DNA of 21,358 bases from DATAFO01 sp046728015 (GTDB lineage Bacteria; Actinomycetota; Thermoleophilia; Solirubrobacterales; 70-9): NCBI GenBank assembly GCA_046728015.1, contig JBKPDQ010000001.1:1-21358 (forward strand), read 5' to 3'. Shown piece after piece: positions 5,764 to 13,089 of the stretch. The position numbers were made by a program, and so were the translations under genes. The first letter of the stretch is position 1. The number at the start of each line of letters is the position of its first letter. The notes under the pieces are model-generated. The model was not told the origin of the DNA. It saw only the letters and a program-made list of their open reading frames with translations, and did no database searches.

Positions 5764-7313
5764 ACGACGTCGACACCCGGCTGGCGCCCGGAACGACGAT
5801 GGCCCTCGTCGCGATGGGGCTGGGCGTGCTGGTGATCGCCAACGATTTCACGGCGCTGAACGTCGCCCTTCCGGCGATCGAGGAGGACTTCAACGTCGAC
5901 GTGGGGACCGCCCAGTGGGTGATCAACGCCTACGCGCTCACCTTCGGCATGGTGATCGTCACCGGCGGCCGCCTCGCCGACATCTTCGGGCGCCGGCGGA
6001 TCTTCTTCATCGGCTCTGCGATCTTCGCCGGCTTCTCGCTGCTCGGCGGCGCGGCTCAGGACATCGGCTGGCTGATCGCCACGCGCGTCGGCATGGGGAT
6101 CGGCGGTGCGCTGATGTGGCCCGCCGTGCTCGGAATGACCTTTGCCGCGCTCCCGGCCTCGCGCGCTGGCCTCGCCGGCGGAATCGTTCTAGGCGTCGCC
6201 GGGCTCGGGAATGCGCTCGGCCCGCTGCTCGGCGGCCTCCTCACCGACGAGTTGAGCTGGCGCTGGATCTTCTTCCTCAACCTTCCGATCGCGGCGCTCG
6301 CGGTCGCGGTCACCGCCACCAAGGTCCACCAGCCGGCGCCGGGCGCCGAGGAGCGCAGGATCGACTACGGGGGCATCGCCTCCCTGTCGGCCGGGCTCTT
6401 GCTGCTCCTCGTCGCGCTCGACCAATCCGCCGACTGGGGGTGGGGCGACTGGCGAGTGGTCGCGATGCTCGCGCTGTCGGCCGGACTGATCATCACCTTC
6501 GGGGTGATCGAGCCGCGGATGGGCGGAGCGGCGCTCATCCCCTCCAACATCGCGTCGAACCGTCGCTTCACGTCGGCGTGCGTGACCGTGCTGCTCATGT
6601 CCGCCGTCTTCTTCGCGGTCGTTCTCTACGTCCCGCAGCTGATGGAAAAGCTGCTCGATTACTCGGCGCTGGAGGCAGGTGTCGGAATGCTCCCGATGCT
6701 CGCCGTCTTCGCTGTAGTTGCCTTCTTCGCTGGTCGCCTCTACGAGCGAATCGGCGGCCGGCCGGTGATCATCGCCGGCACCGCCTGCCTGGCCGTCGGC
6801 CCGTTCTTGCTGTCGCTGTTCGAGGCAGACTCGAGCTATCGGACGCTCGTCCCGGGCCTGATCGTGACCGGGCTGGGCGTCGGCCTCTTCTACCCGACGA
6901 TCACCACCGCCGCCGTGACCGCGCTGGACCCCGCCCGCTCCAGCCTCGCCGGGGGCATCGTCTACATGTTTCAGATCGCCGGCGGCGCGATCGGCCTGGG
7001 GCTCACGACTGCGATCTTCACCACCCGCTCCGAGGACAAGCTCGCCGCCGATGCCGCGGCGGCGGGCACCGACCTCACCGCGCACCAGACCGCCGTCCTG
7101 CACGGCGACCTCGCTGGCACCGACGCCGCGGCGGCCGCCCTCTCGGAACTGCCGACCGGCGCCGCCGACACGATCCGCCGCATCATCGAGGAGTCGTTCG
7201 TGCTTGGCGTGCAGACCAGCTTTCGTGTTGTGTCGGCGATCGCGCTCGCCGGACTGGTCATCGCTGCGCTGTTCGTGCGGCCGGGCTCGCCAACCGCCGG
7301 CCCCGACGCCTAG
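5760..7313 (+). CDS. MFS transporter, DHA2 (EmrB/QacA, 14-helix) family
   Basis: A 517-residue proton-driven exporter of the drug:H+ antiporter-2 type in the cytoplasmic membrane. Helix 1 carries D30 in the NDFTALNVALPAI motif. Motif A is GGRLADIFGRRR (69-80), and the antiporter motif C is GLGNALGPLLGGLL (148-161). About 14 hydrophobic segments follow, with a charged loop near HQPAPGAEERRIDYGG in the middle and a large Ala-rich loop between the last two helices (~423-475), typical of this family. ATG 5760 overlaps the GDPD stop (ATGA), with GGAG 8 bases upstream. Natural substrate is unknown; coupling to a GDPD makes a lipid-derived or polar product conceivable, which is inference only. It ends 7 bp from the convergent LPG-synthase-like gene. 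Confidence 0.92.
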   Translation: MNDVDTRLAPGTTMALVAMGLGVLVIANDFTALNVALPAIEEDFNVDVGTAQWVINAYALTFGMVIVTGGRLADIFGRRRIFFIGSAIFAGFSLLGGAAQDIGWLIATRVGMGIGGALMWPAVLGMTFAALPASRAGLAGGIVLGVAGLGNALGPLLGGLLTDELSWRWIFFLNLPIAALAVAVTATKVHQPAPGAEERRIDYGGIASLSAGLLLLLVALDQSADWGWGDWRVVAMLALSAGLIITFGVIEPRMGGAALIPSNIASNRRFTSACVTVLLMSAVFFAVVLYVPQLMEKLLDYSALEAGVGMLPMLAVFAVVAFFAGRLYERIGGRPVIIAGTACLAVGPFLLSLFEADSSYRTLVPGLIVTGLGVGLFYPTITTAAVTALDPARSSLAGGIVYMFQIAGGAIGLGLTTAIFTTRSEDKLAADAAAAGTDLTAHQTAVLHGDLAGTDAAAAALSELPTGAADTIRRIIEESFVLGVQTSFRVVSAIALAGLVIAALFVRPGSPTAGPDA

Positions 7314-7320
7314 TGACCGC

Positions 7321-8430
7321 TCACGCCGCCGCCGCGGCGAGCCGGCGGCGATGGATGGCGTACGCGGCCAGCCCGACCGGCAGCGGCAGCCAGTACGAGA
7401 ACAGCCGGTACGCGAGGGTTGCGAGCACGGCGTCCCCGGCGCTGACTCCGGCCACCGCCAGCGTGGCGGTCAGACCTGCCTCGACGAAGCCCAGCCCGCC
7501 GGGTGTGACCGGGATCTGGGCCAACACCTGCGCGGCGCAGAAGGCGAGCAGCACGAGCGCTGGCCGCGGCGCGGCGCCGACCGCCGCGAGCGCCGCAAGC
7601 AGAGTCCCGTAGTCGAATGCCCAGCGGCCGGTGGTCTCGGCCAGGGCGCGCTTCCACCTCGGGCCCAGGGTGGCGAGCAGCCGGTCCCGCTCTCTCAGCA
7701 GACGCTCGGGCAACCGGGTGAGCGGCTCGGCGCCGCGCCGGATCCTGTTGCGCAGGCGCTGCACCTGCCGGCCCACCCAGGCCAGCGGCCCGTCGAAAGC
7801 GAGCAGGGCGGTCCCCCCGGCGAGCAGCACCGCGAAGACGGCCAGCCCGACGACTGTTGCCTCAATCAGCTCGCGATTGACTGCCCCGCGGATGAACGCG
7901 GGAATCGCGAGCACCGGTAGGGCCAGGACGACGGCGAAGGTCAGCAGGTTGACCGCCGTAAGGCCCGATACGGCCCGGGCGCGGTCGACTCCCGTTTCCA
8001 CAAGCATCCGATACTGGAGTGCCGCGCCGAGCGCGCCGCCGCCCGGGGCGATCTTGGCGAGTGCGTTGCCGGCCAGCTGGGAAGTGATGATCGGCCGCCA
8101 GGGCGGATCACGCAAGGCGGTCCGCTGGAGAGCCCACAGACAAGCCAGCGTGAGCGTCTGAAGCGCAGCCATCGCGGCAAACCAGGGAACCTCGACACGT
8201 TCCAGTCCCCGCCACGAGCCCACGACATCGATCAAGCTGGGCGCAACTAGATAGAGCGAGACTCCGGTCACCACCAGCCAGAACACCGTGCGTCGGATGT
8301 TCCGAGGCCGCCTCGCCTCGGCCTCGCCCCGCTCGATCTCGCGCTCCGCATCGGCGTGCTCCTCGATGGCTCGCTCGACCCGATCGCCCATCGAGCCGGC
8401 GCCGTGACCCGGCCGTCGGGGCGCCGTCAC
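7321..8430 (-). CDS. Lysylphosphatidylglycerol synthase transmembrane/UPF0104 (AglD-like) family integral membrane protein
   Basis: 369 residues. A charged cytoplasmic head (~1-45, rich in E, R and D) is followed by 7-8 membrane helices (about 48-70, 82-100, 158-178, 190-212, 275-290, 292-308, 318-332 and 340-358). The family signature IPVTPGGLGFVEAG (306-319) is clear, as is GNALAKIAPGGGALGAALQY (121-140). This is the flippase-type membrane domain of MprF/LPG synthase without the soluble lysyl-transfer domain. Family members move or glycosylate lipids, so aminoacyl transfer should not be assumed. GTG 8430 is used; ATG 8391 (MGDRVERAIEE) is an alternative. It lies 28 bp downstream of the ABC1 kinase gene on the same strand and is probably co-transcribed with it. 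Confidence 0.87.
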   Translation of the reverse strand: MTAPRRPGHGAGSMGDRVERAIEEHADAEREIERGEAEARRPRNIRRTVFWLVVTGVSLYLVAPSLIDVVGSWRGLERVEVPWFAAMAALQTLTLACLWALQRTALRDPPWRPIITSQLAGNALAKIAPGGGALGAALQYRMLVETGVDRARAVSGLTAVNLLTFAVVLALPVLAIPAFIRGAVNRELIEATVVGLAVFAVLLAGGTALLAFDGPLAWVGRQVQRLRNRIRRGAEPLTRLPERLLRERDRLLATLGPRWKRALAETTGRWAFDYGTLLAALAAVGAAPRPALVLLAFCAAQVLAQIPVTPGGLGFVEAGLTATLAVAGVSAGDAVLATLAYRLFSYWLPLPVGLAAYAIHRRRLAAAAA

Positions 8431-8458
8431 CAGCCCCGCCTCGGCGCGGGCCCGCCGC

Positions 8459-9880
8459 TCAGACCCGCCGCCCGGCGTAGCCCGGCACGCGGCGCTGGCC
8501 CCGGCTCTCGAAGTACTCCCACTCGAACTCCCCGAGCTCGGTCGCCGGCGGGTCGGCGTAGACCCACTCGCGCATGATCCGGTGCCAGTTGCGCGTCGCG
8601 CCCAGCTGCGCGAGCACGGCGACCAGACCCGTCTCCATGCGCCTGCCCATCAGCTCCTCGGCGGGCACGTTCTCGCGCCGCATCAGGTCGTAGTACTCCG
8701 AGCGCGGGTCGGACGTCGACTCGATGATCTTCATCACCCGCCGCGCCGAGACCTGGTACTCGCGGTCCTCCAGGTACCAGCCGCCGACCACCATCACGTG
8801 CTCCATCAGCCGCTCGGCGTCGAGCTTGGACGGGTTCCTGACGAACCCGAGATCGTGCAGGGCCTGGCGCAGCAGCTCCGGGTCCTTCTGCGCGGCCGCG
8901 TCGACCGCCCGCTGCTCAAGCTCGATCTGCTCCACGTCGAGCTTCTTGGTCATCCCGAAGTCCAGACACGCCACCCGGCCGTCGTCCATCAGCAGGAAGT
9001 TGCCCGGATGCGCGTCGGCGTTGAACGTCTGCAGGTGGTAGATCGAGCCGAAGCAGAAACGGAAGACGATCTCGCCGAAGCGGCTGCGCTCGTCCTGCGG
9101 CAGTTGCTTGATCTCCTCGAACCCCTTGCCGTCGACGTACTCGCTCACGAGCACCCGCCGGCGTGACAGCCGCGTGATCACCTCGGGCACGTAGATGAAA
9201 GGGTGGCCACGGTACCCGCGCGCGAACGTGCGCTGGTTCTGCGCCTCGTACTCGTAGTCGAGCTCTTCCAGCACCCGCTCGCGCAGCTCCTGCGCCACCG
9301 CCTTCGCGTCCAGCCCCGGCGCCAATGCGCGCGCCAGCCGCACGAGCATCCCGGCGTTGGCGAGGTCGGCCTCCAGCGCCTCGGCAACCCCGGGGTACTG
9401 GATCTTCACCGCCACGTCGCGTCCGTCGAACAACACCGCCCGGTGAACCTGGCCGATCGACGCTGCGGCGAACGCCTCCTCCTCGAAGGAGGCGAAGCAC
9501 TCCTCGAGCGTCTCGTCGCGGTACTCGTCCTCCAACACCTTGCGCACCCTGTCCCACGGCATCGCGGGCGCCGAGGTGCGCAGCTTCGCCAGCTGCTGCT
9601 GGTAGATCTCGGCGTACTCGGGCGGCAGGAACTCGGTGTCGATGAAGGAGGCGAGCTGGCCGAGCTTCATCGCCGCGCCTTTCATCTCGCCCAGGATCGA
9701 CGCCATCTTCAGCGCCGTCTCGAGGTGGCGGGCCTCGAGCCTCTCCTTGGCGTCCTCCTCGCTGCGCGCCAGGCCCGCCGCCCTCGTGCCGGCATAGCGC
9801 GTCGCCTGCACCCCCATCGCCGAACCCAGCCTCGCCGAGCGTCGGATCCGTCCCTGGGGGATCTTTCTGTCCTGGGACAC
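8459..9880 (-). CDS. ABC1/AarF/UbiB-family atypical kinase-like protein
   Basis: 473 residues from GTG 9880. The atypical-kinase hallmarks appear in order: KLGQ (72-75) in the N-terminal extension, the Ala-rich nucleotide loop AAASIGQVH (138-146), the lysine K159 in VAVKIQYPG, the ExD-type segment ELDYEYEAQN (206-215), catalytic NADAHPGN (287-294) and metal-binding DFG (307-309). UbiB/COQ8 relatives are ATPases or kinases that act at membranes on isoprenoid-quinone or other lipid metabolism. No C-terminal membrane helices are apparent here, unlike E. coli UbiB. The frame stays open upstream to beyond 10100, but that part overlaps the divergent ureohydrolase and is non-coding in character. GTG 9880 has a TACGCT box 6 bases upstream. 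Likely operon with the downstream LPG-synthase-like gene. Confidence 0.9.
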   Translation of the reverse strand: MSQDRKIPQGRIRRSARLGSAMGVQATRYAGTRAAGLARSEEDAKERLEARHLETALKMASILGEMKGAAMKLGQLASFIDTEFLPPEYAEIYQQQLAKLRTSAPAMPWDRVRKVLEDEYRDETLEECFASFEEEAFAAASIGQVHRAVLFDGRDVAVKIQYPGVAEALEADLANAGMLVRLARALAPGLDAKAVAQELRERVLEELDYEYEAQNQRTFARGYRGHPFIYVPEVITRLSRRRVLVSEYVDGKGFEEIKQLPQDERSRFGEIVFRFCFGSIYHLQTFNADAHPGNFLLMDDGRVACLDFGMTKKLDVEQIELEQRAVDAAAQKDPELLRQALHDLGFVRNPSKLDAERLMEHVMVVGGWYLEDREYQVSARRVMKIIESTSDPRSEYYDLMRRENVPAEELMGRRMETGLVAVLAQLGATRNWHRIMREWVYADPPATELGEFEWEYFESRGQRRVPGYAGRRV

Positions 9881-9886
9881 GCCCGC

Positions 9887-9892
9887 AGCGTA
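9887..9892 (-). promoter_or_regulatory. -10 element of a leaderless aarF-like promoter
   Basis: The minus strand reads TACGCT (TANNNT), ending 6 bases before GTG 9880. There is no Shine-Dalgarno. It supports this start over upstream ones that overlap the divergent gene. Confidence 0.5.
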
Positions 9893-9934
9893 GTAGGCCG
9901 CCCTCGTGGGACACGCCGGTGACCGGGGATCGGT

Positions 9935-9940
9935 CATGCT
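9935..9940 (+). promoter_or_regulatory. Possible -10 element of the ureohydrolase gene
   Basis: CATGCT differs from TANNNT at its first base and ends 8 bases before GTG 9949, again a leaderless geometry. It is weaker than the other examples. It is divergent from the aarF promoter about 45 bp away. Confidence 0.35.
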
Positions 9941-9948
9941 GGGCCGCC

Positions 9949-10914
9949 GTGACGACGATCGACCCCGAGGCGCGCTGGCGGGAGACCGGGAAGCCCGACT
10001 ACGCGGGCCTGCTCTCGTTTGCGGGCGTCCCCTACACGGAGAGCGTGGAGGACCTCGCGGGCGTGGACGTGGTGATCGTCGGCGCGCCCATGGACGACCT
10101 CGCCAGCGATCTCCCGGGCGCCCGGCTGGGCCCTCGTGCAATCCGCGCCGCGGTCGGCTGGCTGGGCCCGCATCTCGACGCAGGCATCAGACCGCTCGAT
10201 TTCCTCAAGGTCGTCGACTACGGCGACGCTCCGGTCGTGCCCGCCGACCCTGTCGCCTCCCACGCCGCGATCGAGCGCACCGTGGGAGAGGTTGTCGACG
10301 CCGGCGCCGTCCCGATCGTGCTCGGCGGCGACCATTCGGTCGCCGAGCCCGACGTCCGCGCCTGCGCGAAGCGGTCCGGCCCGTTGGGCCTCGTCCACTT
10401 CGACGCCCACACCGACACCGGCAGGGAGGTCTACGGCGTCGAGATCTCCCACGGCACGCCGATGTATCGCCTCGTCGAGCAGGGCCACGTCGACCCGAGC
10501 CGCTACGTGCAGATCGGCCTCCGCGGCTACTGGCCGGGCCCCGAAGAGTTCGAGTGGCAGGGCGAGCGCGGGATCCGCGAGATCTACATGCGCGAGGTCC
10601 TCGAGCGTGGAATCGCCGACGCCGTCGCCACCGCGATCCAGACCATTGGCCCCGGACCCGCGTTCGCCTCGATCGACGTCGACGTGCTCGACCCGGCGTT
10701 TGCCCCGGAAACCGGGACCCCCGAGCCGGGCGGAATGACCAGCGCCGACCTGCTCTGGGCGTGCCGGGAGCTGGCTGCGGAGCTCGAGCTGGTGGGCGCC
10801 GACGTCGTCGAGGTGATGCCGTCAGCAGGGGGCCCAAACATCACCGCCATGGTCGCGAAACGGGTCGGGTTTGAGCTCATCACCGGGCTGGCCCTGCGGA
10901 AGGCGCGCGGCTAG
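9949..10914 (+). CDS. Agmatinase/arginase-family ureohydrolase
   Basis: 321 residues from GTG 9949, the usual ureohydrolase length. All six manganese ligands of the binuclear site are present: H129 in LGGDHSV, D152/H154/D156 in HFDAHTDTG, and D243/D245 in SIDVDVLDPAF. The family hydrolyses guanidino compounds to an amine and urea. The segment GTPMYRLVEQG (169-179) and VVEVMPSAGGPNITA near the end favour the agmatinase/guanidinobutyrase branch over arginase, but the substrate cannot be fixed by eye. In the third signature the usual FAPGTGTPEPGG reads FAPETGTPEPGG, a Gly-to-Glu change. GTG 9919 would add ten residues lacking family similarity. It stands alone, divergent from aarF, 27 bp ahead of rplY. 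Confidence 0.88.
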   Translation: MTTIDPEARWRETGKPDYAGLLSFAGVPYTESVEDLAGVDVVIVGAPMDDLASDLPGARLGPRAIRAAVGWLGPHLDAGIRPLDFLKVVDYGDAPVVPADPVASHAAIERTVGEVVDAGAVPIVLGGDHSVAEPDVRACAKRSGPLGLVHFDAHTDTGREVYGVEISHGTPMYRLVEQGHVDPSRYVQIGLRGYWPGPEEFEWQGERGIREIYMREVLERGIADAVATAIQTIGPGPAFASIDVDVLDPAFAPETGTPEPGGMTSADLLWACRELAAELELVGADVVEVMPSAGGPNITAMVAKRVGFELITGLALRKARG

Positions 10915-10924
10915 CTCGCTTCTC

Positions 10925-10930
10925 TATCCT
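10925..10930 (+). promoter_or_regulatory. Possible -10 element of rplY
   Basis: TATCCT (TANNNT) ends 11 bases before ATG 10942. It would give a leader of only a few bases. No Shine-Dalgarno is visible before the ATG. Confidence 0.4.
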
Positions 10931-10941
10931 CAGCCCGCGCA

Positions 10942-11670
10942 ATGGCCAACGAACGTCCAACGCTCAAGGTCTCCGAGCGCGCCGAATTCGGCTCGCGCAC
11001 GAGCCGCCGCCTGCGCCGTTCGGGCCTGGTCCCCGGCGTCGTCTACGGGGGCGGCAAGGAGACGCGCGCCTTCCAGGTCGCAGAGCGCGCCGCTCGCACC
11101 GCGCTCGCCCACGGCGGCGCCTTGATCGACCTGGAATTCGACGGCTCGGGCACTACACCCGTGGTCATCAAGGAGCAGCAGCGCCACCCCCTCAAGGGCA
11201 ACCTGATCCACCTCGACCTCCAAGAGGTCAAGCTCGACGTCGCGATCCAGGCCGAGGTGCAGATCGAGCTGCTCGGCACCGAGGACGCGCCCGGCGTGAA
11301 AGAGGGCGGCGTGCTCGAGCACGTCACCCGTGAGGTGACGGTCGAGGCGCTGCCAACGGCGATCCCCGAGAGCATCGCCGCCGACGTCTCCGGAATGGAG
11401 ATCGGCGACACGCTTCAGCTCAGCGCCCTGGTTGCCCCCGAGGGCGTCGAGTTCTTCCTCGGCGAGGGCGTCGACGCCGACGAGGTCACGATCGCGACGC
11501 TGTCGCCGCCGCGGGTCGAGGAGGAGCCCGAGCCCGAGCTCGAGGAGGAAGCCGAGCTCGTCGGCGAGGAGGGCGAGGAGGTGCCCGAGGGCGAGGAGGC
11601 TCCGGAGGGCGAGGCGCCCGCCGAGGGCGAGCGCGAGGCCGCCGAGGGCGGCGACTCCGAGGGGGAGTAG
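10942..11670 (+). CDS. rplY: 50S ribosomal protein L25/general stress protein Ctc (long, acidic-tailed form)
   Basis: 242 residues. Residues ~4-95 are the L25 beta-barrel that binds 5S rRNA; landmarks are GSRTSRRLRRSGLVPGVVYG (17-36) and KEQQRHPLKGNLIHLDL (77-93). Residues ~97-188 form the second beta domain found in TL5/CTC-type proteins. The remaining ~55 residues are a disordered Glu/Pro/Gly tail with EGE-type repeats and no Lys, so the tail is strongly negative while the barrel is basic. It marks the 5S-containing central protuberance of the large subunit. It is followed three bases later by the probable CTG start of pth. A TATCCT box lies 11 bases upstream of the ATG. Confidence 0.93.
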   Translation: MANERPTLKVSERAEFGSRTSRRLRRSGLVPGVVYGGGKETRAFQVAERAARTALAHGGALIDLEFDGSGTTPVVIKEQQRHPLKGNLIHLDLQEVKLDVAIQAEVQIELLGTEDAPGVKEGGVLEHVTREVTVEALPTAIPESIAADVSGMEIGDTLQLSALVAPEGVEFFLGEGVDADEVTIATLSPPRVEEEPEPELEEEAELVGEEGEEVPEGEEAPEGEAPAEGEREAAEGGDSEGE

Positions 11671-11673
11671 CCC

Positions 11674-12312
11674 CTGTCCATTTTCCGCCGGCTTCGCCGG
11701 GCGGACGCGGATCAAGCCGGCGAAGGACGGGCGGACGTCCTGCTGGTTGGCTTGGGGAATCCAGGCGGCCGCTACGCGGGCACGCGCCACAACCTCGGCT
11801 ACGAGATCGCCGAGGAGCTCTCCCGACGCTGGGAGCTTCCCCGCGCCAGAAAGCGCTTCAACGCGCTCATCGCCGAGGGGCGAGTGCGCGCGGGCGGGCC
11901 GCGGGTCGCGCTGCTGCTGCCGCAGACCTACATGAACGAATCGGGGCGGTCGGCGGGCCCAGCCCGGGGCGAGCTGCGGGTGCCGCTGGAGCAGGTGGTG
12001 GCTCTGCACGACGAGATCGACCTGCCGTTCGGCGAGGTGCGCTCGAAGCTCGGCGGCGGGGTCGCCGGCCACAACGGCCTGAAGAGCCTGCGCGACGGCC
12101 TCGGCAGCACCGACTTCTGGAGGGTCCGCGCCGGCGTGGGGAGGCCCGACACGACCGACCCCGAGATCGTTTCCGCCTACGTGCTGTCGCGTTTTGCCGA
12201 GCCCGAGGAGGAGGTTCGGGAGCTGATCGACCGCGCCGCGGACGAGGCCGAGCGCCTCGTCGACCAGATCGTCGCCGAGAGCTCCGACCCGATGGGCGAG
12301 GTGATCGATTGA
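11674..12312 (+). CDS. pth: Peptidyl-tRNA hydrolase, probable CTG start
   Basis: Cleaves peptidyl-tRNA released prematurely from ribosomes, recycling tRNA. 212 residues if started at CTG 11674. Catalytic and binding residues are all present: N29 (GLGNPG), H39 (GTRHN), N88 (TYMNES), D113 (HDEIDLP) and N134 (GHNGLKS). No in-frame ATG, GTG or TTG exists between the rplY stop (11668-11670) and the conserved first strand. The first TTG (11752) lies inside the GLGNPG motif and would delete LLVG. CTG 11674 is preceded by GGGGGAG at 11661-11667 with a 6-base gap, giving MSIFRRLRRADADQ as a basic N-terminal extension. CTG 11740 and ATT 11680 are alternatives. It sits in an rplY-pth operon, a common pairing, and overlaps the crotonase start. 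Confidence 0.9.
   Translation: MSIFRRLRRADADQAGEGRADVLLVGLGNPGGRYAGTRHNLGYEIAEELSRRWELPRARKRFNALIAEGRVRAGGPRVALLLPQTYMNESGRSAGPARGELRVPLEQVVALHDEIDLPFGEVRSKLGGGVAGHNGLKSLRDGLGSTDFWRVRAGVGRPDTTDPEIVSAYVLSRFAEPEEEVRELIDRAADEAERLVDQIVAESSDPMGEVID
11685..11725 (+). repeat. Overlapping, mutually exclusive inverted repeats at the 5' end of pth
   Basis: CCGCCGGC-TTC-GCCGGGCGG (11685-11703) can fold as a hairpin with one bulged G. CTTCGCCGG (11692-11700) can instead pair perfectly with CCGGCGAAG (11717-11725). The two structures cannot coexist. A 10-base direct repeat CGGGCGGACG occurs at 11698-11707 and 11728-11737. All of it lies within the first codons of pth if CTG 11674 is the start. Confidence 0.5.
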
Positions 12313-13028
12313 GCCTGACGACCTACTCGGTCGACGAGGCGGGCGTCGCGTTGCTGCAACTCGACCGCCCGGACGCCCGCAACGCGATCAACACCCAGAT
12401 GCTCTCCGAGCTGCTCGAGCACGTCGCCGCCGCCCGCACCGACGACGCGGTCCGCGTGCTCGTCGTCTCCTCCACCGACCACATGGGCCTGTCGGCGGGA
12501 GCCGACGTGCGCGAGGAGCTTGACGACGCCGGAAGGGTGCGGCGCATGGAGCTCTTCGCCCAGCTCTACGACGGGCTGACCGGCTTCCCCAAGCCCACCG
12601 TGGCCGTCTGCCACGGCGCGTGCGTGGGCGGCGGAGCGGAGATCGCCGTCGCCTGCGACCTGCGCGTGGGCGGCGGCAACCTCAGGCTGCGCTTTCCCGG
12701 CGCGGCGCTGGGCGTGCCGGTTGGGCCGGCGCGCCTGGTCACCCTCTGCGGGCTATCGGTGGCCAAGTACCTGCTGCTGACCGCCAAGGAGGTCGCCGCA
12801 GACGACGCCCACCGCTGGGGCCTGGTGCACGTCGTCGTCCCGGCGGCCCGGACCGAGGATGCCGCGATCCAGCTCGCCACCCAGGTGGCGGCACACTCGC
12901 CCGAGGCCGTCGCCCGTCTGAAGCGGATGCTTCATGACTGGGACTCGGTAGAGGAGCGCTCCCGCGTGGAGGGCGAGGGCCAGGTGGAGTGGCAGCTCTC
13001 GGGCCCCGGGCTTCCGTACCAGGACTGA
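12309..13028 (+). CDS. Crotonase/enoyl-CoA hydratase-isomerase superfamily protein
   Basis: 239 residues, slightly short for the family. The TTG start overlaps the pth stop (TTGA), so expression is coupled to pth. Crotonase landmarks are the oxyanion-hole segments GLSAGADVREE (60-70) and CHGACVGGGAEIAVACDLRV (101-120), and a C-terminal helix that includes HSPEAVARLKRMLHDW. The first catalytic Glu of enoyl-CoA hydratase is present as E111. The second, in the PE-x3-G position, is Gly131 (FPGAALGV). The true reaction may therefore be isomerase, decarboxylase, thioesterase or hydrolase-like rather than hydration. Substrate unknown. The association with pth is probably transcriptional convenience rather than a shared pathway. 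Confidence 0.88.
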   Translation: MSLTTYSVDEAGVALLQLDRPDARNAINTQMLSELLEHVAAARTDDAVRVLVVSSTDHMGLSAGADVREELDDAGRVRRMELFAQLYDGLTGFPKPTVAVCHGACVGGGAEIAVACDLRVGGGNLRLRFPGAALGVPVGPARLVTLCGLSVAKYLLLTAKEVAADDAHRWGLVHVVVPAARTEDAAIQLATQVAAHSPEAVARLKRMLHDWDSVEERSRVEGEGQVEWQLSGPGLPYQD

Positions 13029-13055
13029 GTCCGTCAAGACGACCGGCGGCGAACA

Positions 13056-13061
13056 TACGAT
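13056..13061 (+). promoter_or_regulatory. -10 element of the HdeD-like gene
   Basis: TACGAT (TANNNT) with a poor -35 (GTCAAG, 13033-13038, 17-base spacer). Unlike most promoters here it is followed by a leader of about 20 bases that carries GAGAGGAGAG just before ATG 13090, so this mRNA is leadered. Confidence 0.5.
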
Positions 13062-13089
13062 TTGTCGCGACCGCTACGAGAGGAGAGGC

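Noticed and set aside
7324..7350. 8-bp GC inverted repeat just after the MFS stop, as a terminator
   Set aside because: It is made of repeated Ala/Arg codons at the end of the LPG-synthase-like gene and has no T-run; best explained by codon repetition.
5699..7612. Arg-rich plus-strand frame overlapping the MFS gene
   Set aside because: Out-of-frame reading of a clear 14-helix transporter; nearly all Arg/Ala/Gly/Pro.
9881..10141. Upstream extension of the ABC1 kinase frame
   Set aside because: It would overlap the divergent ureohydrolase by about 190 bases, encodes Arg/Pro/Ser-rich sequence unlike the family, and passes through the TACGCT box.
11511..11664. Apparent tandem DNA repeat of GAGGGCGAG-like units
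   Set aside because: It is the coding sequence of the acidic tail of L25; units vary in length and order, so a protein-level low-complexity region rather than a satellite.
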